The notes beneath the pieces are model-generated. The model had not been told where the DNA came from and made no database searches. It saw nothing but the letters and a program-made list of their open reading frames with translations. A DNA stretch of 64,000 nucleotides. It comes from WTAW01 sp964406575 (GTDB lineage: Bacteria; Acidobacteriota; Aminicenantia; Aminicenantales; Aminicenantaceae). Every line of letters begins with the position of its first letter. Within the stretch, counting starts at the first letter, position 1. The translations under genes were made by a program, and so were the position numbers. The stretch spans positions 1-64,000 of the forward strand of contig CAYOSH010000016.1 of assembly GCA_964406575.1 (NCBI GenBank). Direction: 5' to 3'. Of this stretch, positions 50,986 through 60,370 are shown one piece after another.

Positions 50986-51031
50986 TCCATCCTCCATCAA
51001 CCTTAACTCATTTTATCGGTTCAAATCATGA

Positions 51032-53956
51032 TCACTTTCCTCGGTAAGGAATACCCTTGATGATCCAATCCGGGGCCGGCCTACCCTTAAGGTAATGGTC
51101 GAAGTACTCCATCATCTTGATCGTGTAATCCAGCTTGTTGGCGTATTTTCTCAGGTGGTGGGGCTCCCCGCGGTACTGGAGGAAAACACAGTCCTTCTCG
51201 AGACGCCGCATGGCCAGGTAAAGCTCAATACCTTGATACCAGGGCACTGCTCCGTCTTCATCCCCGAATTGGATGAGAAGTGGGGTGTTTATCCTGTCGG
51301 CAAAGAAGACAGGAGAGTTTTCGATGTAGCGCTCCGGATACTCCCAGAGACTACCGCCGATGCGACTCTGCTGCTGCTCATACTGCATCTGCCGGGCGAG
51401 GCCTGTCTGCCAGCGGATCCCGCTGTAAGCGCTGGTCATGTTGGACACGGGTGCTCCAGCTATGGCACAAGCAAAGATATCTGTCTGCGTGATCACAAAG
51501 GCTGTCTGATATCCGCTCCAGGAGTGGCCATGCAGGCCGATGGCATCCGGGTCGGCAATTCCCATATCCACGAGCTTCTGGACACCCGGAACGAGACATT
51601 TTGTTGCCGAATATCCGGGGTGGCCGATATCAAACCGGATGTCGGGAAGGAAGACAGCATACCCATTGCTTGCATAGAGCGGAAAGCAGGGACGGTGGTT
51701 GACCACAACTTCGTTGAATTCATGAAGTCGTTGGGAGAAGAACCGATAAAAATACACGACCACGGGATATCTCTTTCCGGGCTCATAATTCCCCGGTTTG
51801 ATGAGAACGCCCTGGAGAGGCAATCCATCCGCACTCCTCCATTCCACGAGTTCTGCAGTCCCCCAAGCAAAATCTTTGGTCTGAGGATTGGCATCCGTAA
51901 TCTTTTTTGGGGACCGGAAGCTGAAATCGCTGACCCATAGGTCTGGATATTCGGTGTAGCTCTCCCTTGTGTAAAGGATGGCGTTCGCATTCTTGGCTTT
52001 GGCTTTAAACGTGAATTTTTTTGGCTCATCGAGAAGTTTGCTTACGCCCGGTTTCCCTAAACGGCATGTGTAGAAACCATAGTGTTTGTCGAGGTTGTGA
52101 TATGCCGAAAGAAGGAGCGGCTGTGTCTCTGACAGAAATCGCTCCTCGGGATCAAGGCGGATGATCCGGAAGGTCATATGGGTCTCTCTACCCTGTCCAC
52201 CGGTGATGTTCGATACCTCTCCGGACTCTGTGGCAAACGCCCAGATGTCATACTTGTCATAGATCAAAACGGCCTTTTCATCCTTAATCCATCCGGCTGT
52301 TCCATATCCGGGAGCCGGGCTCGGGTAGTCATGATCCTCATCAAAAAATGGAACGTCCAGATCCTTGGTGAGATTTCGTACAGAGTTTGTCATCCCATCA
52401 TAGAGGTGCCAGTGTTTGTCTTTGTAATAAAGGACATAGCGGCCTTTTGGCGAGAGGGACACATGGCCCTCGAGCCTCTTAACAACTTTCTTGCGGGAAC
52501 CATCCTCTAAGCTGACTGTATAGACATCCTGAAGTTCTCCATACCAGGTGATCTCTTTTCTGTAGGGCACATTGGACAGGCCGAGAGCAAAATCCGGGTT
52601 TTTCGATTGGAGGACTTCCGGTACATCCCGATCCGCAAGCTGGGACAAATGCTTGGCTTTTAAATGGTAGACAGCGAGGTATGTTTCATCCTTGACATGC
52701 GGCCACATCTTCTTCTGGTTCGTCACGATCAAAGGATCATTCCAATGCCAAACATCCACCTCCCTCTTCTTCAGGGTCTCTTCATAATCAAAAAGATCCA
52801 CTTCGATCTCACTTTCTTTTAGATCTCCCTCCTTTTCTGATCCTTCTTCTTTTCCTTGATGGAATTCCTCGGGCTTGAAGCCAAAAAACAGGCGCTGGCC
52901 ATCCTCACTCCAGGACAGGCAGTTTTTTTCAGGGAGCAACCAGCTCACCGGAATATCCTCGGGTGCGATGGCATGTTCTAAATTTAGATCTGTTCCATCC
53001 CAGATCCAAAGCGATTGGGCCAATCCCTTCACGGGGACAACGTCTTTTCCTTCCAGGAATGCCAACCAACTTCCCTCTTTTGTCCAGGTGAGGTTTGAAT
53101 AAAGCGCTTTTTCTTGTTTTCGGATTGGCTTTTGGGAAAAATCATCGTCTTTAAGATTAATAGCATAGAGCCCATTGTCTTTCCCCTCTGGCCCGGCTAC
53201 AGCAAAGGCCAAGTGTTCGGAAACGCTGTCAAACGCATAGGATAAGACATAGAAAAGTTGAAGGTCATTGCCTGAATCCAAGTTTCGAAGGATCAATGGG
53301 CTTCCCAGCGTTATGTCCTCTTTTTTTATCTCATTATTTTTTCCCGACTCCTGAATGGGCGATTCTTCCGGTTTTTGTCCACTCTTAGCTCCCGGTTTCG
53401 TTTCAGATCCTGTTTGCGATCCCTGTTTGGCGGCTGTATTAGGATCTGGTCTGGTTTCTTTGTCCTCTTCCTCCCCGGTCTTTTTGTCCTCCTTAAAAAA
53501 ATGAACGGCCAACCAACGGGAGTCATCGGAAAAACTGAACTTTTGGACTTTTTCGTATGGGATCGTCTCTCCTGTTTGTGTATCCAAGAGCACCATTCCC
53601 TGTTGCGGCTTTTTCTCTTTAGCCTTTTCTATCTCAACGGCCTTGGGATTTACAACCATGGCCACCCACCTGGAATTTTTTGAGAAAACGGGTTTACTCC
53701 CGCGATCGACAGTAAATACTTTGCCATCCCTGATCCGGTGAACCAGCGCTTCACCGTCTCCTCTATCAGGTTGGAGACCATAAGCCAGAGATACACCGTC
53801 CTCTGAAATCACTGGATTCTGGATGTGCTTGAACTGCATCATATCTCTGTAAGTCAACGCTTTTTTAGGGGTGTCCGCACTGTTCAAACCCAAGGAAAAA
53901 AGGCAAACACATAAAACGATTGGGAGCACCATTCGACTTTGTTTTTTTATAGGCAT
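51032..53956 (-). CDS. S9-family prolyl oligopeptidase-like peptidase
   Basis: A 974-aa exported peptidase with a signal peptide (VLPIVLCVCLFSLGLNS). The first 700 residues form a beta-propeller with a low-complexity Lys/Glu-rich insertion (about residues 155-215). The catalytic domain has the serine in GLHGHSWSGYQTAF (Ser814), the aspartate in QFGDEDGAVPW and the histidine in RGEPHHLRK. It digests short peptides in the periplasm or outside. It is upstream of the M14 gene, so the two may be an operon for peptide use. Confidence 0.92.
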   Translation of the reverse strand: MPIKKQSRMVLPIVLCVCLFSLGLNSADTPKKALTYRDMMQFKHIQNPVISEDGVSLAYGLQPDRGDGEALVHRIRDGKVFTVDRGSKPVFSKNSRWVAMVVNPKAVEIEKAKEKKPQQGMVLLDTQTGETIPYEKVQKFSFSDDSRWLAVHFFKEDKKTGEEEDKETRPDPNTAAKQGSQTGSETKPGAKSGQKPEESPIQESGKNNEIKKEDITLGSPLILRNLDSGNDLQLFYVLSYAFDSVSEHLAFAVAGPEGKDNGLYAINLKDDDFSQKPIRKQEKALYSNLTWTKEGSWLAFLEGKDVVPVKGLAQSLWIWDGTDLNLEHAIAPEDIPVSWLLPEKNCLSWSEDGQRLFFGFKPEEFHQGKEEGSEKEGDLKESEIEVDLFDYEETLKKREVDVWHWNDPLIVTNQKKMWPHVKDETYLAVYHLKAKHLSQLADRDVPEVLQSKNPDFALGLSNVPYRKEITWYGELQDVYTVSLEDGSRKKVVKRLEGHVSLSPKGRYVLYYKDKHWHLYDGMTNSVRNLTKDLDVPFFDEDHDYPSPAPGYGTAGWIKDEKAVLIYDKYDIWAFATESGEVSNITGGQGRETHMTFRIIRLDPEERFLSETQPLLLSAYHNLDKHYGFYTCRLGKPGVSKLLDEPKKFTFKAKAKNANAILYTRESYTEYPDLWVSDFSFRSPKKITDANPQTKDFAWGTAELVEWRSADGLPLQGVLIKPGNYEPGKRYPVVVYFYRFFSQRLHEFNEVVVNHRPCFPLYASNGYAVFLPDIRFDIGHPGYSATKCLVPGVQKLVDMGIADPDAIGLHGHSWSGYQTAFVITQTDIFACAIAGAPVSNMTSAYSGIRWQTGLARQMQYEQQQSRIGGSLWEYPERYIENSPVFFADRINTPLLIQFGDEDGAVPWYQGIELYLAMRRLEKDCVFLQYRGEPHHLRKYANKLDYTIKMMEYFDHYLKGRPAPDWIIKGIPYRGK

Positions 53957-54454
53957 ATCTTTGCCTCCCTCATAAACTTCTATCAGGCTTACATTTTAAA
54001 AAAGACACCGAAAGAGAGATCGTGAAAGATGTTCGTATCACTGGACATGAATGCTTTCTAAAGGAAAGCTTATATCACTTTCAATCCTGAAGCACAAGGA
54101 TACCCCCCTATGCGTGTCCCATTATGAAAATGGGAGTCGTTCCTTTTTATGTAGGGTCTATTCCCCGAAAGAACTATTTGAATGTCGTCCTTATGTAGGT
54201 TCTATTCCCCGAACGGACCGTTCAGAAGACGAATCCGCCATTTTCGTAATCCGAAAGGCCGTCGGCTTTTTTTTGAATATCTAGTTAGGGTCAAAGGTAT
54301 ATTGAATAGTGCAGGGTGTTCGAAACACGCTATTTTTAAGTTTATGGAATGATCGCTGGGAGTCCTGAGATAGGTGGTGCCATGGAATTATTTGATATGT
54401 GTCGAATTTTTTTTGGTGTATACTCTGGAGTCAAGCGACCAAAATAGAGAAACC
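53957..54454. other. Intergenic region with direct repeats
   Basis: About 498 bases between the divergent S9 and M48 genes. It holds the two direct repeats at 54147-54213 and an open frame of 77 codons (54051-54284) that I do not trust, since it is made by the repeats. No RNA gene was recognised. Confidence 0.4.
54147..54213. repeat. Two direct repeats, 44 bp apart
   Basis: TTATGTAGGGTCTATTCCCC (54147-54166) and TTATGTAGGTTCTATTCCCC (54191-54210) are two 23-base copies, each followed by GAA, with one difference. The similarity reaches back to GTCGT before each copy. They lie in the shared region between two peptidase genes and may be operator sites, or a trace of a tandem duplication. Confidence 0.55.
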
Positions 54455-56173
54455 ATGAAACGCACACAACGTCCGGATTTTTATGAGACTCAGCGCCAGC
54501 AGTGGAAGAAAAGCCTTTTTCTGCTGATCGTCCTTTTTGTGTTCTATTTTTGTGCGATAGGTTTTATCACTTTTGTCTTTCTTTTGAGCTTTGGTGTATT
54601 TTTTGCAGGAACGCTCTTCCCCACATCCAAAACTCTGATGACGATCCTTCCAATTCTGGCAGGCATAGCCATCCTGATCGCGGCCTTCCATTTCTATGAT
54701 GCCAAAATGTTTGGTGCCAAATTCATCCGGAAGAGGATGCAAGCAACCCCTCCTGATCTCACTGATCGCTATCACAAACAGTTTGCCAACACCGTCGAGG
54801 AGATAAGGCTAGCCACCGGTCTTCCCGAGGTGAGGCCCTACATCATTCCCTCTTTTGCCATAAACTCCATGGCCCTGATGGAGTCGAACAATACCCCCAG
54901 CATCATGGTCACCGAAGGCCTGCTGGCAGAATTCACGCGAGACGAGATCCAGGCAGTTGTCGCCCATGAGCTGGCGCACGTCCTCCGCGGCGACACCTTC
55001 TACATCACTCTGGTCTGTTCTCTGGCAAACTTCTTTGAGCGCTTGAGACAATCCGCAGAGCCCGAGACAGAACAGGCCGGCCCCCCAGGCCAACACAGTC
55101 AGTCAGGTGGGGGTATTGTGCCCGTTTATATCGCCCTCACCATATCCTCCTTCATCATGCATCTTCTCAGTACTCTGATCAGCCGGCAAAGAGAGGTTCT
55201 GGCCGATGCCGCGGCCGTAGAGTTCAGCCGAAATCCCAAAACTTTAGCACGAGCCATCTACAAGGCTCATCTAAAAAATTCTTTTGTGGGAGATTTCAAC
55301 TTGACCTACAGCCCCCTTTTCATAGTTCCTCCGCGCTCTAAGGGGGATTATGAGAGTTTTTTTGGAAGGGCCTTCAATTCTCATCCACCCCTCATGAAAA
55401 GGATTCGGCTACTCGCAGACATGGTCCCCACAAAACCGGCTAAGATCATCGAAGAGGTCTGGCAGATCCAGAGAAGCAGGGACAAAGCTCGAGATGTTCT
55501 CCCCGCACAGGAAGAAATCCGGGCGGATGGGGAATCCGGGAAACCGCAGCAATCCGAGCGTCAGTCCCAGGAGAGTAAACTCTGGTCTATTAAAGGTAAA
55601 AAAGGAGCATGGCAGGGGCCGTATTCCCTCGAGGAGCTTCTGTTCTTGCCTTTTTTTACCCCTCTGATCCCGGTCAAAAACCAGCAGGAGGGCATCGTGG
55701 CGCAAGCCCGGGAATTCCCCCAAATCCGTGATGCACGCCGCAAGATCTTGAAGAAAAAGCCGATAGACCCCACAAGACAAAACCAGTGTCCCAGATGCCG
55801 AATCCCATTAAGAGAAACCTATTACGAAGGAGTTTCCCTGATGATGTGTCCGGAGTGCCGCGGAAAACTGATCGATTCTGCACTGGTGGACAGGATCGTC
55901 GCCAGGAAAGAGATCGACTTCTCCGAGAAACTCGTTCAAAAAGCCCTAAAATTCAGGGATGAATACATGCTGAATCCCACTCAAACAAAAAAAATAAACC
56001 CGGATGTGTCTCCCAAGATCTATTGCCCCAACTGTGGATCGAAGATGCTCCTCAGAGCCTACAACTATTACTATGTGATCCCCGTGGACAAGTGCCTTTC
56101 TTGTCACAAGATCTGGTTCGATTCGGACGAGATGGAGATCCTCCAGGTCCTCATCGAACACCGGACAACATGA
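54455..56173 (+). CDS. M48 metalloprotease with zinc-ribbon tail
   Basis: A 572-aa membrane protein. Two helices near residues 20-40 and 48-70 come first; the zinc site is VVAHELAHVLRGD (His171, Glu172, His175), with a later helix pair and REVLADAAAVEF for the third ligand. The C-terminal third has a GYF-like segment (LWSIKGKKGAWQGPYSLEELLFLPFF) and two TFIIB-type zinc ribbons: CPRCRIPLRETYYEGVSLMMCPECRG and YCPNCGSKMLL...CLSCHKIWFD. M48 enzymes of the HtpX type clean up damaged membrane proteins. The zinc-ribbon addition is unusual and may bind a regulator. The ATG at 54455 is chosen as it begins the family start; an earlier frame start at 54374 is unlikely. Confidence 0.9.
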   Translation: MKRTQRPDFYETQRQQWKKSLFLLIVLFVFYFCAIGFITFVFLLSFGVFFAGTLFPTSKTLMTILPILAGIAILIAAFHFYDAKMFGAKFIRKRMQATPPDLTDRYHKQFANTVEEIRLATGLPEVRPYIIPSFAINSMALMESNNTPSIMVTEGLLAEFTRDEIQAVVAHELAHVLRGDTFYITLVCSLANFFERLRQSAEPETEQAGPPGQHSQSGGGIVPVYIALTISSFIMHLLSTLISRQREVLADAAAVEFSRNPKTLARAIYKAHLKNSFVGDFNLTYSPLFIVPPRSKGDYESFFGRAFNSHPPLMKRIRLLADMVPTKPAKIIEEVWQIQRSRDKARDVLPAQEEIRADGESGKPQQSERQSQESKLWSIKGKKGAWQGPYSLEELLFLPFFTPLIPVKNQQEGIVAQAREFPQIRDARRKILKKKPIDPTRQNQCPRCRIPLRETYYEGVSLMMCPECRGKLIDSALVDRIVARKEIDFSEKLVQKALKFRDEYMLNPTQTKKINPDVSPKIYCPNCGSKMLLRAYNYYYVIPVDKCLSCHKIWFDSDEMEILQVLIEHRTT

Positions 56174-56245
56174 AGCACACGCAAAGTATCTGAAAAATTC
56201 GCGAATTTTGTGCAAACGGCATGTCTTCAGATCCCTTCATTAGGC

Positions 56246-57409
56246 CTATATAGGATTCTGTTTGCTCAAATTCTGTGTGTCTTGATGAGCACGAGATAAA
56301 ATGTCCATATAATCCTTTGGGGAAACCTCACGCGGATTGGAGGCGTTGGAATTGTTCTCGAAGGATTTTTGGGCGATCTCCGGAAAATCAGCCTCCTTAA
56401 TGCCCAGTTCTTTGAAAGAAGGAATATTTAGCGCTTGCGATAGATCTTTCACTTTCTGGATAAGTGATTGTGCCGCCTGTCCGTCGTCCTCATCGTCGAT
56501 TCCCGCGATCCTGGCGATTTCGGCATACTTTTTTTCCGAGACTGGAAGATTATACTCCATGACATATGGGAGTAGAACCGCATTGGCAACTCCGTGTGCG
56601 ACATCATAGAGTGCACCGATGGATTCGGCCAAGCAGTGTACGGCTCCCACATCGCTGTTCCCGAAGGCAAAACCGGCAATCATGCTCCCCTTCATCAGGC
56701 CCTCTCTGGCTTCACTGTTCGCTTTGATGTCTTTGTAGGCATCCTCGATCGAAGCAAAAATATGAAACAGGGATTCCCGGGCGAATATATCCGTCATGAA
56801 GTTTGCAGGCTTTACGGTGTAAGCTTCGACAGCATGGGTGAGCGCATCCATTCCAGTGGAGGCAACGAGCGCTCGAGGGAGCGTTAGTAGCAAGTCAGGG
56901 TCCACAAGAGCGACAACTGGAAACATAAGGGGACCTTTGATGCTCATCTTGAACTTTCGTTCGGTGTGTGTGATCACAGAAACCCATGTCACTTCGCTGG
57001 CCGTACCACAGGTTGTCGGGATGGCCACGACCGGCAGCGGCGGCATTATGTATTTGCTCCGCCCTTCATAGTCTTCGATCTTGCCCGAATTCATTGCCAA
57101 CAGAGCGATCGCTTTGGCAGCGTCCAGGACACTGCCTCCGCCCAATCCGATTATGAGGTCTGGCTGGTACTGGCGCACAATCTCTCCCCCTCGGTTTACA
57201 GTCAGGTGTTTGGGATTCTGTTCAACATCGTCAAAAACCTGAATTCCAGGGAGCTGGGAAATTGCCTTTGCAGGGATACCGACCTCCTCGACTCCTTTAT
57301 CTGTAACGAGAAAAGGTCTTCTTGCCCTGAGATCTTCATGAATGATCCTCCCCAATTCTGACAGTGAACCAGAACCGAAAACTACGAGCGTGGGACTTTG
57401 GAATTGCAT
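56246..57409 (-). CDS. Iron-containing alcohol dehydrogenase
   Basis: A 387-aa enzyme of the group III Fe-ADH family. The NAD-binding part has DLIIGLGGGSVLDAAKAIALL; substrate-side residues appear in PTTCGTASEVTWVSVIT; the metal ligands are expected in TGMDALTHAVEAYTVKPANFMTDIFA, VGAVHCLAESIGALYDVAHGVANAVLLPYVMEYN (His of VHCLA and AHGVA). It reduces or oxidises an alcohol/aldehyde in the cytoplasm. The substrate is not known; butanol, ethanol and 1,3-propanediol dehydrogenases all have this form. It is near a peptidase gene, 9 bases from the M28 gene stop. Confidence 0.94.
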   Translation of the reverse strand: MQFQSPTLVVFGSGSLSELGRIIHEDLRARRPFLVTDKGVEEVGIPAKAISQLPGIQVFDDVEQNPKHLTVNRGGEIVRQYQPDLIIGLGGGSVLDAAKAIALLAMNSGKIEDYEGRSKYIMPPLPVVAIPTTCGTASEVTWVSVITHTERKFKMSIKGPLMFPVVALVDPDLLLTLPRALVASTGMDALTHAVEAYTVKPANFMTDIFARESLFHIFASIEDAYKDIKANSEAREGLMKGSMIAGFAFGNSDVGAVHCLAESIGALYDVAHGVANAVLLPYVMEYNLPVSEKKYAEIARIAGIDDEDDGQAAQSLIQKVKDLSQALNIPSFKELGIKEADFPEIAQKSFENNSNASNPREVSPKDYMDILSRAHQDTQNLSKQNPI

Positions 57410-57418
57410 GGTTCTCCC

Positions 57419-58936
57419 CTATTTCCTGAAGTTCAACGTGTCCTGGCTGGCCATGTCCAGAACAGCTATGAACAAAAGCTGTGTCATATCCTCCAGGATC
57501 TCAGGAGTTATGGTATCGATATTATCTTTGGTGATGTGATAGAACGAGGGCGCGCCACTCACACTAAAGGAAATGGTGGGCACACCCTCCCACATGAATC
57601 GTGCGGCATCCAATCGTGGACGGGCAAGGTTGGCAAAATATCGGGGAGAAATCTCTCGGTGGATGTACTGATCATTGGCTTTTTTGATATATTCCCAGAA
57701 CTCGGGATAATTTCCGGCGGCAAGGGCGCTGATTTTGTCCCCGCAGCCCACTCCGTCCATGTTGATGAACGCAACTGTCTTTTCGAGAGGCACTACAGGA
57801 TGTTTGACATAATATTTGGAACCGGCAACGGCCTGCTCTTCAGCACCAAAACAGATGAACATAATGGAACGGCGCGGCTGAATATCACATTTACTCATTG
57901 CTTCAGCCAATCCCAGGATCACAGCAACCGCAGAGGCATTGTCATTGGCGCCGGGCATGATCTTATAGCAACGACCGAGATGGTCGAGATGACCTCCGAT
58001 GATGATCACTTCATCTTTAAGTTTCGGATCTGTCCCTTCGAGAATTCCGATCACATTATACCCGATACCCTCCGGATGGTGCTCAGTGCTGTTCTTGACC
58101 GTGAACACTTTCCCTGTTGAAAATGATTGCGGTTGCAGCTCTTTTTTAATCTTTTGCACAACCTCCTCATGATCCCTCCCCGTTCCCGAGAACACATCTG
58201 CGACAACCGCATCACCCACATGAGAGTAAATGAAATCCTTGTCGTAGGCGTTGTTGGGATTGGATATCGGCCCATAGTTATAGAGCATACCTTTAGCCCC
58301 GTGAGCGACCGCATTTTCGAGCTTGTATTGATGAAAGGAATAAGGCCTCCACTTTTTGAAGAGCTCTGCGTCTCCATTGGGAGACACAGGAGCCTCTCTT
58401 TCCATGAGAACGACCTTTCCTTTGACGTCCATGCCCTCGTATTCGTCAAAGTTTAGTTCAGGCGCTGTGATGCCGTATCCCGTATAAACAACTTCAGCCG
58501 TCACCTCTCCAGAGCCGGATGTGGAACCGGGGATGAACTCATCTTCGTATATGTAATTTTTTGTTATGAAAGAGTCTTTGACTGGAATATGAAGAGAAAC
58601 TTCACAGTCTTCAAAGACCAGGGTATACGGATTGGGAAATGCCTGAAGATACTTGTCGTTATCACCCGCGGATTTTATCCCCCACGATTTGAAATGTTCG
58701 GCCACCCAAGCGGCACTGTCGTTGTATCCTTTTGTCCCTGTGAGCCGGCCTTCATACTCATCCGATGCCAGTTCTTTAACATAATCGAAGAGCCTCTGAC
58801 TGGAGATCGAGTGTAAAACTTGGAGAAGCTTCTGTTCATCTGTTAACTTCTCGTCTCTCTCCTGAGCATTGACAAATAAGGACACTTGAAAAAACAAAAG
58901 AATAATAGTGACGAGTAAAAATTTTCTCTTTGTCAT
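57419..58936 (-). CDS. Exported M28 peptidase with PA domain
   Basis: A 505-aa exported peptidase. The start at 58936 is preferred: GGAGG lies directly before it, and the signal peptide begins there (MTKRKFLLVTIILLFFQVSLFVNA). A PA domain (about residues 125-250) precedes the M28 core with zinc ligands in IIGGHLDHLGR, GANDNASAVAVILGLAEAM and FICFGAEEQAVAGSKYYV, then NMDGVGCG. It is an aminopeptidase of the kind that digests peptides outside the cytoplasm. Downstream of it is the Fe-ADH gene; upstream is the divergent CAP protein. Confidence 0.93.
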   Translation of the reverse strand: MTKRKFLLVTIILLFFQVSLFVNAQERDEKLTDEQKLLQVLHSISSQRLFDYVKELASDEYEGRLTGTKGYNDSAAWVAEHFKSWGIKSAGDNDKYLQAFPNPYTLVFEDCEVSLHIPVKDSFITKNYIYEDEFIPGSTSGSGEVTAEVVYTGYGITAPELNFDEYEGMDVKGKVVLMEREAPVSPNGDAELFKKWRPYSFHQYKLENAVAHGAKGMLYNYGPISNPNNAYDKDFIYSHVGDAVVADVFSGTGRDHEEVVQKIKKELQPQSFSTGKVFTVKNSTEHHPEGIGYNVIGILEGTDPKLKDEVIIIGGHLDHLGRCYKIMPGANDNASAVAVILGLAEAMSKCDIQPRRSIMFICFGAEEQAVAGSKYYVKHPVVPLEKTVAFINMDGVGCGDKISALAAGNYPEFWEYIKKANDQYIHREISPRYFANLARPRLDAARFMWEGVPTISFSVSGAPSFYHITKDNIDTITPEILEDMTQLLFIAVLDMASQDTLNFRK

Positions 58937-59007
58937 CACGGCCTCCTCCCATTCAACCTTATATGGTAAAATAACTGGTCGAAAAGTAAAGAAAAAATTA
59001 AAATTCC

Positions 59008-60129
59008 ATGCGAAAGTTCTCCTTCTCATTCGTCTTCACTGTGATTGCCCTGCTCTGGCAGTTCAGCTATGGAATTCAAATACCGACCGATCGATTAAAA
59101 ACGAGCGAGATCGAACAGGAACTCTACGACCTGATCAATCGAGAACGAACGAAGCGAGGCATCCATCCTTTAGAGCTCTCTCAGCGTTTGAAAATTTTAG
59201 CCCGGAACCACAGTCAGGATATGGCAGTGCAGCCCGAACTTACTCATGATTCCCACGATGGGAAATCCTTCTCCCAACGCCTTCAAGAAGCTGGCATGTA
59301 TTTCAAGGAGACAGGAGAAAACGTAGCCTTCAGCGAATCGTTCCTCCCTGAGGCCATCCACCATTCATTCATGAGAAGCAATGGGCACCGAGAAAATATC
59401 CTGGATCCGCGATTCGATGCGATTGGTATCGGCGTATTCTTCAAGGAAAATAAGGGCTACTATATCACCCAGGATTTTATCGCCTCACTCGTGGCCAAGC
59501 CGGAAGAAGAATTTAGAGAAATGCTCGAAAAACAGATCAATGCCAGAAGGATCCAGAAGGGACTGCTTCCAGTCCCCTTTCTCGAAGAGCTTAACACCCT
59601 GGCTCATGAGTTTTCTTGGAAGAAGGCCAAAGGAGAGACTCTGCCCGATCTCCCCGATCGATACGGTGAGATCCTCTATATGATTATTACGACACCCCTG
59701 TTAATGATCGATGATACGGATATGGAGAGGATCATTCATCCCTCTACCACGCATGCGGGGATCGGCATTTATTTTGACCGTGAGGAGAAAAATCCAGGAG
59801 GAACATACTTCATCTCTTTCCTCCTGTTACGCAAAAGCGCATCTCCGGACATGAGCCCGGATGAGATCCGACTAAGACTCGCGGATGAGATCAATTCACA
59901 CATGGCCGAAAAAGTGAATATCTTTAAAGGTAAGGCCATTGCCCTCTCACCTCAGTTGAACGATTATCAAGTAATTCCCTACAACACAACCAATCCACTG
60001 CGCATCCCAGCCTCCGTGAAAGTCAAATTGAATTTCATACGGCACCGAAAAATCGGAATCGGGATTGTTCCTGAGGAAAAGAGCGAAGCATCTTCGCAAA
60101 AATACTGGGTTGTACTCCTTTTCTACTGA
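59008..60129 (+). CDS. CAP-domain (SCP/PR1-like) exported protein
   Basis: A 373-aa exported protein (signal peptide to about residue 24). Residues about 30-165 form a CAP domain: LYDLINRERTKRGIHPLELSQRLKILARNHSQDMA, GENVAFSESFLPEAIHHSFMRSNGHRENILDPRFDAIGIGVF. A second, more distant copy occupies about 170-285 (MLEKQINARRIQKGL...HAGIGIYFDREE). Bacterial CAP proteins bind lipids or calcium, or break down extracellular matrix; the function is not known here. It is divergent from the M28 gene, with 71 bases between the starts. Confidence 0.85.
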   Translation: MRKFSFSFVFTVIALLWQFSYGIQIPTDRLKTSEIEQELYDLINRERTKRGIHPLELSQRLKILARNHSQDMAVQPELTHDSHDGKSFSQRLQEAGMYFKETGENVAFSESFLPEAIHHSFMRSNGHRENILDPRFDAIGIGVFFKENKGYYITQDFIASLVAKPEEEFREMLEKQINARRIQKGLLPVPFLEELNTLAHEFSWKKAKGETLPDLPDRYGEILYMIITTPLLMIDDTDMERIIHPSTTHAGIGIYFDREEKNPGGTYFISFLLLRKSASPDMSPDEIRLRLADEINSHMAEKVNIFKGKAIALSPQLNDYQVIPYNTTNPLRIPASVKVKLNFIRHRKIGIGIVPEEKSEASSQKYWVVLLFY

Positions 60130-60231
60130 AATCCCAAGGAGAACTGGCCATTCAGACGATCGTTCCGCCCACCGTGAATTTTGTGGGAAATGCCAATGTC
60201 GCTACGATACGGTCCCTACATTTCAACAGAG

Positions 60232-60284
60232 CAATCACCAATTGGGACATATGATTGTCATTCATCACGGATTTAAGGGTGCTT
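60232..60284. repeat. Dispersed repeat (family B, partial copy 3)
   Basis: CAATCACCAATTGGGACA (60232-60249) is identical to 8812-8829, and ATCACGGATTTAAGGGTGCT (60264-60283) is close to the family B terminal motif at 40341-40361. Only one end of the element can be identified here, so it may be a decayed copy. It lies between the CAP gene and the cyclophilin gene. Confidence 0.55.
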
Positions 60285-60370
60285 ACTTTGTCTTCTTCAT
60301 TTGATTTAGCAAGATTATTCTGATATCTTGGCTTTTTCAGGATCAGAGAATCCCTTAATAGGAGGTCAGA

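Noticed and set aside
57398..58120. Forward ORF of 240 codons opposite the M28 gene
   Set aside because: Antisense shadow; no protein pattern.
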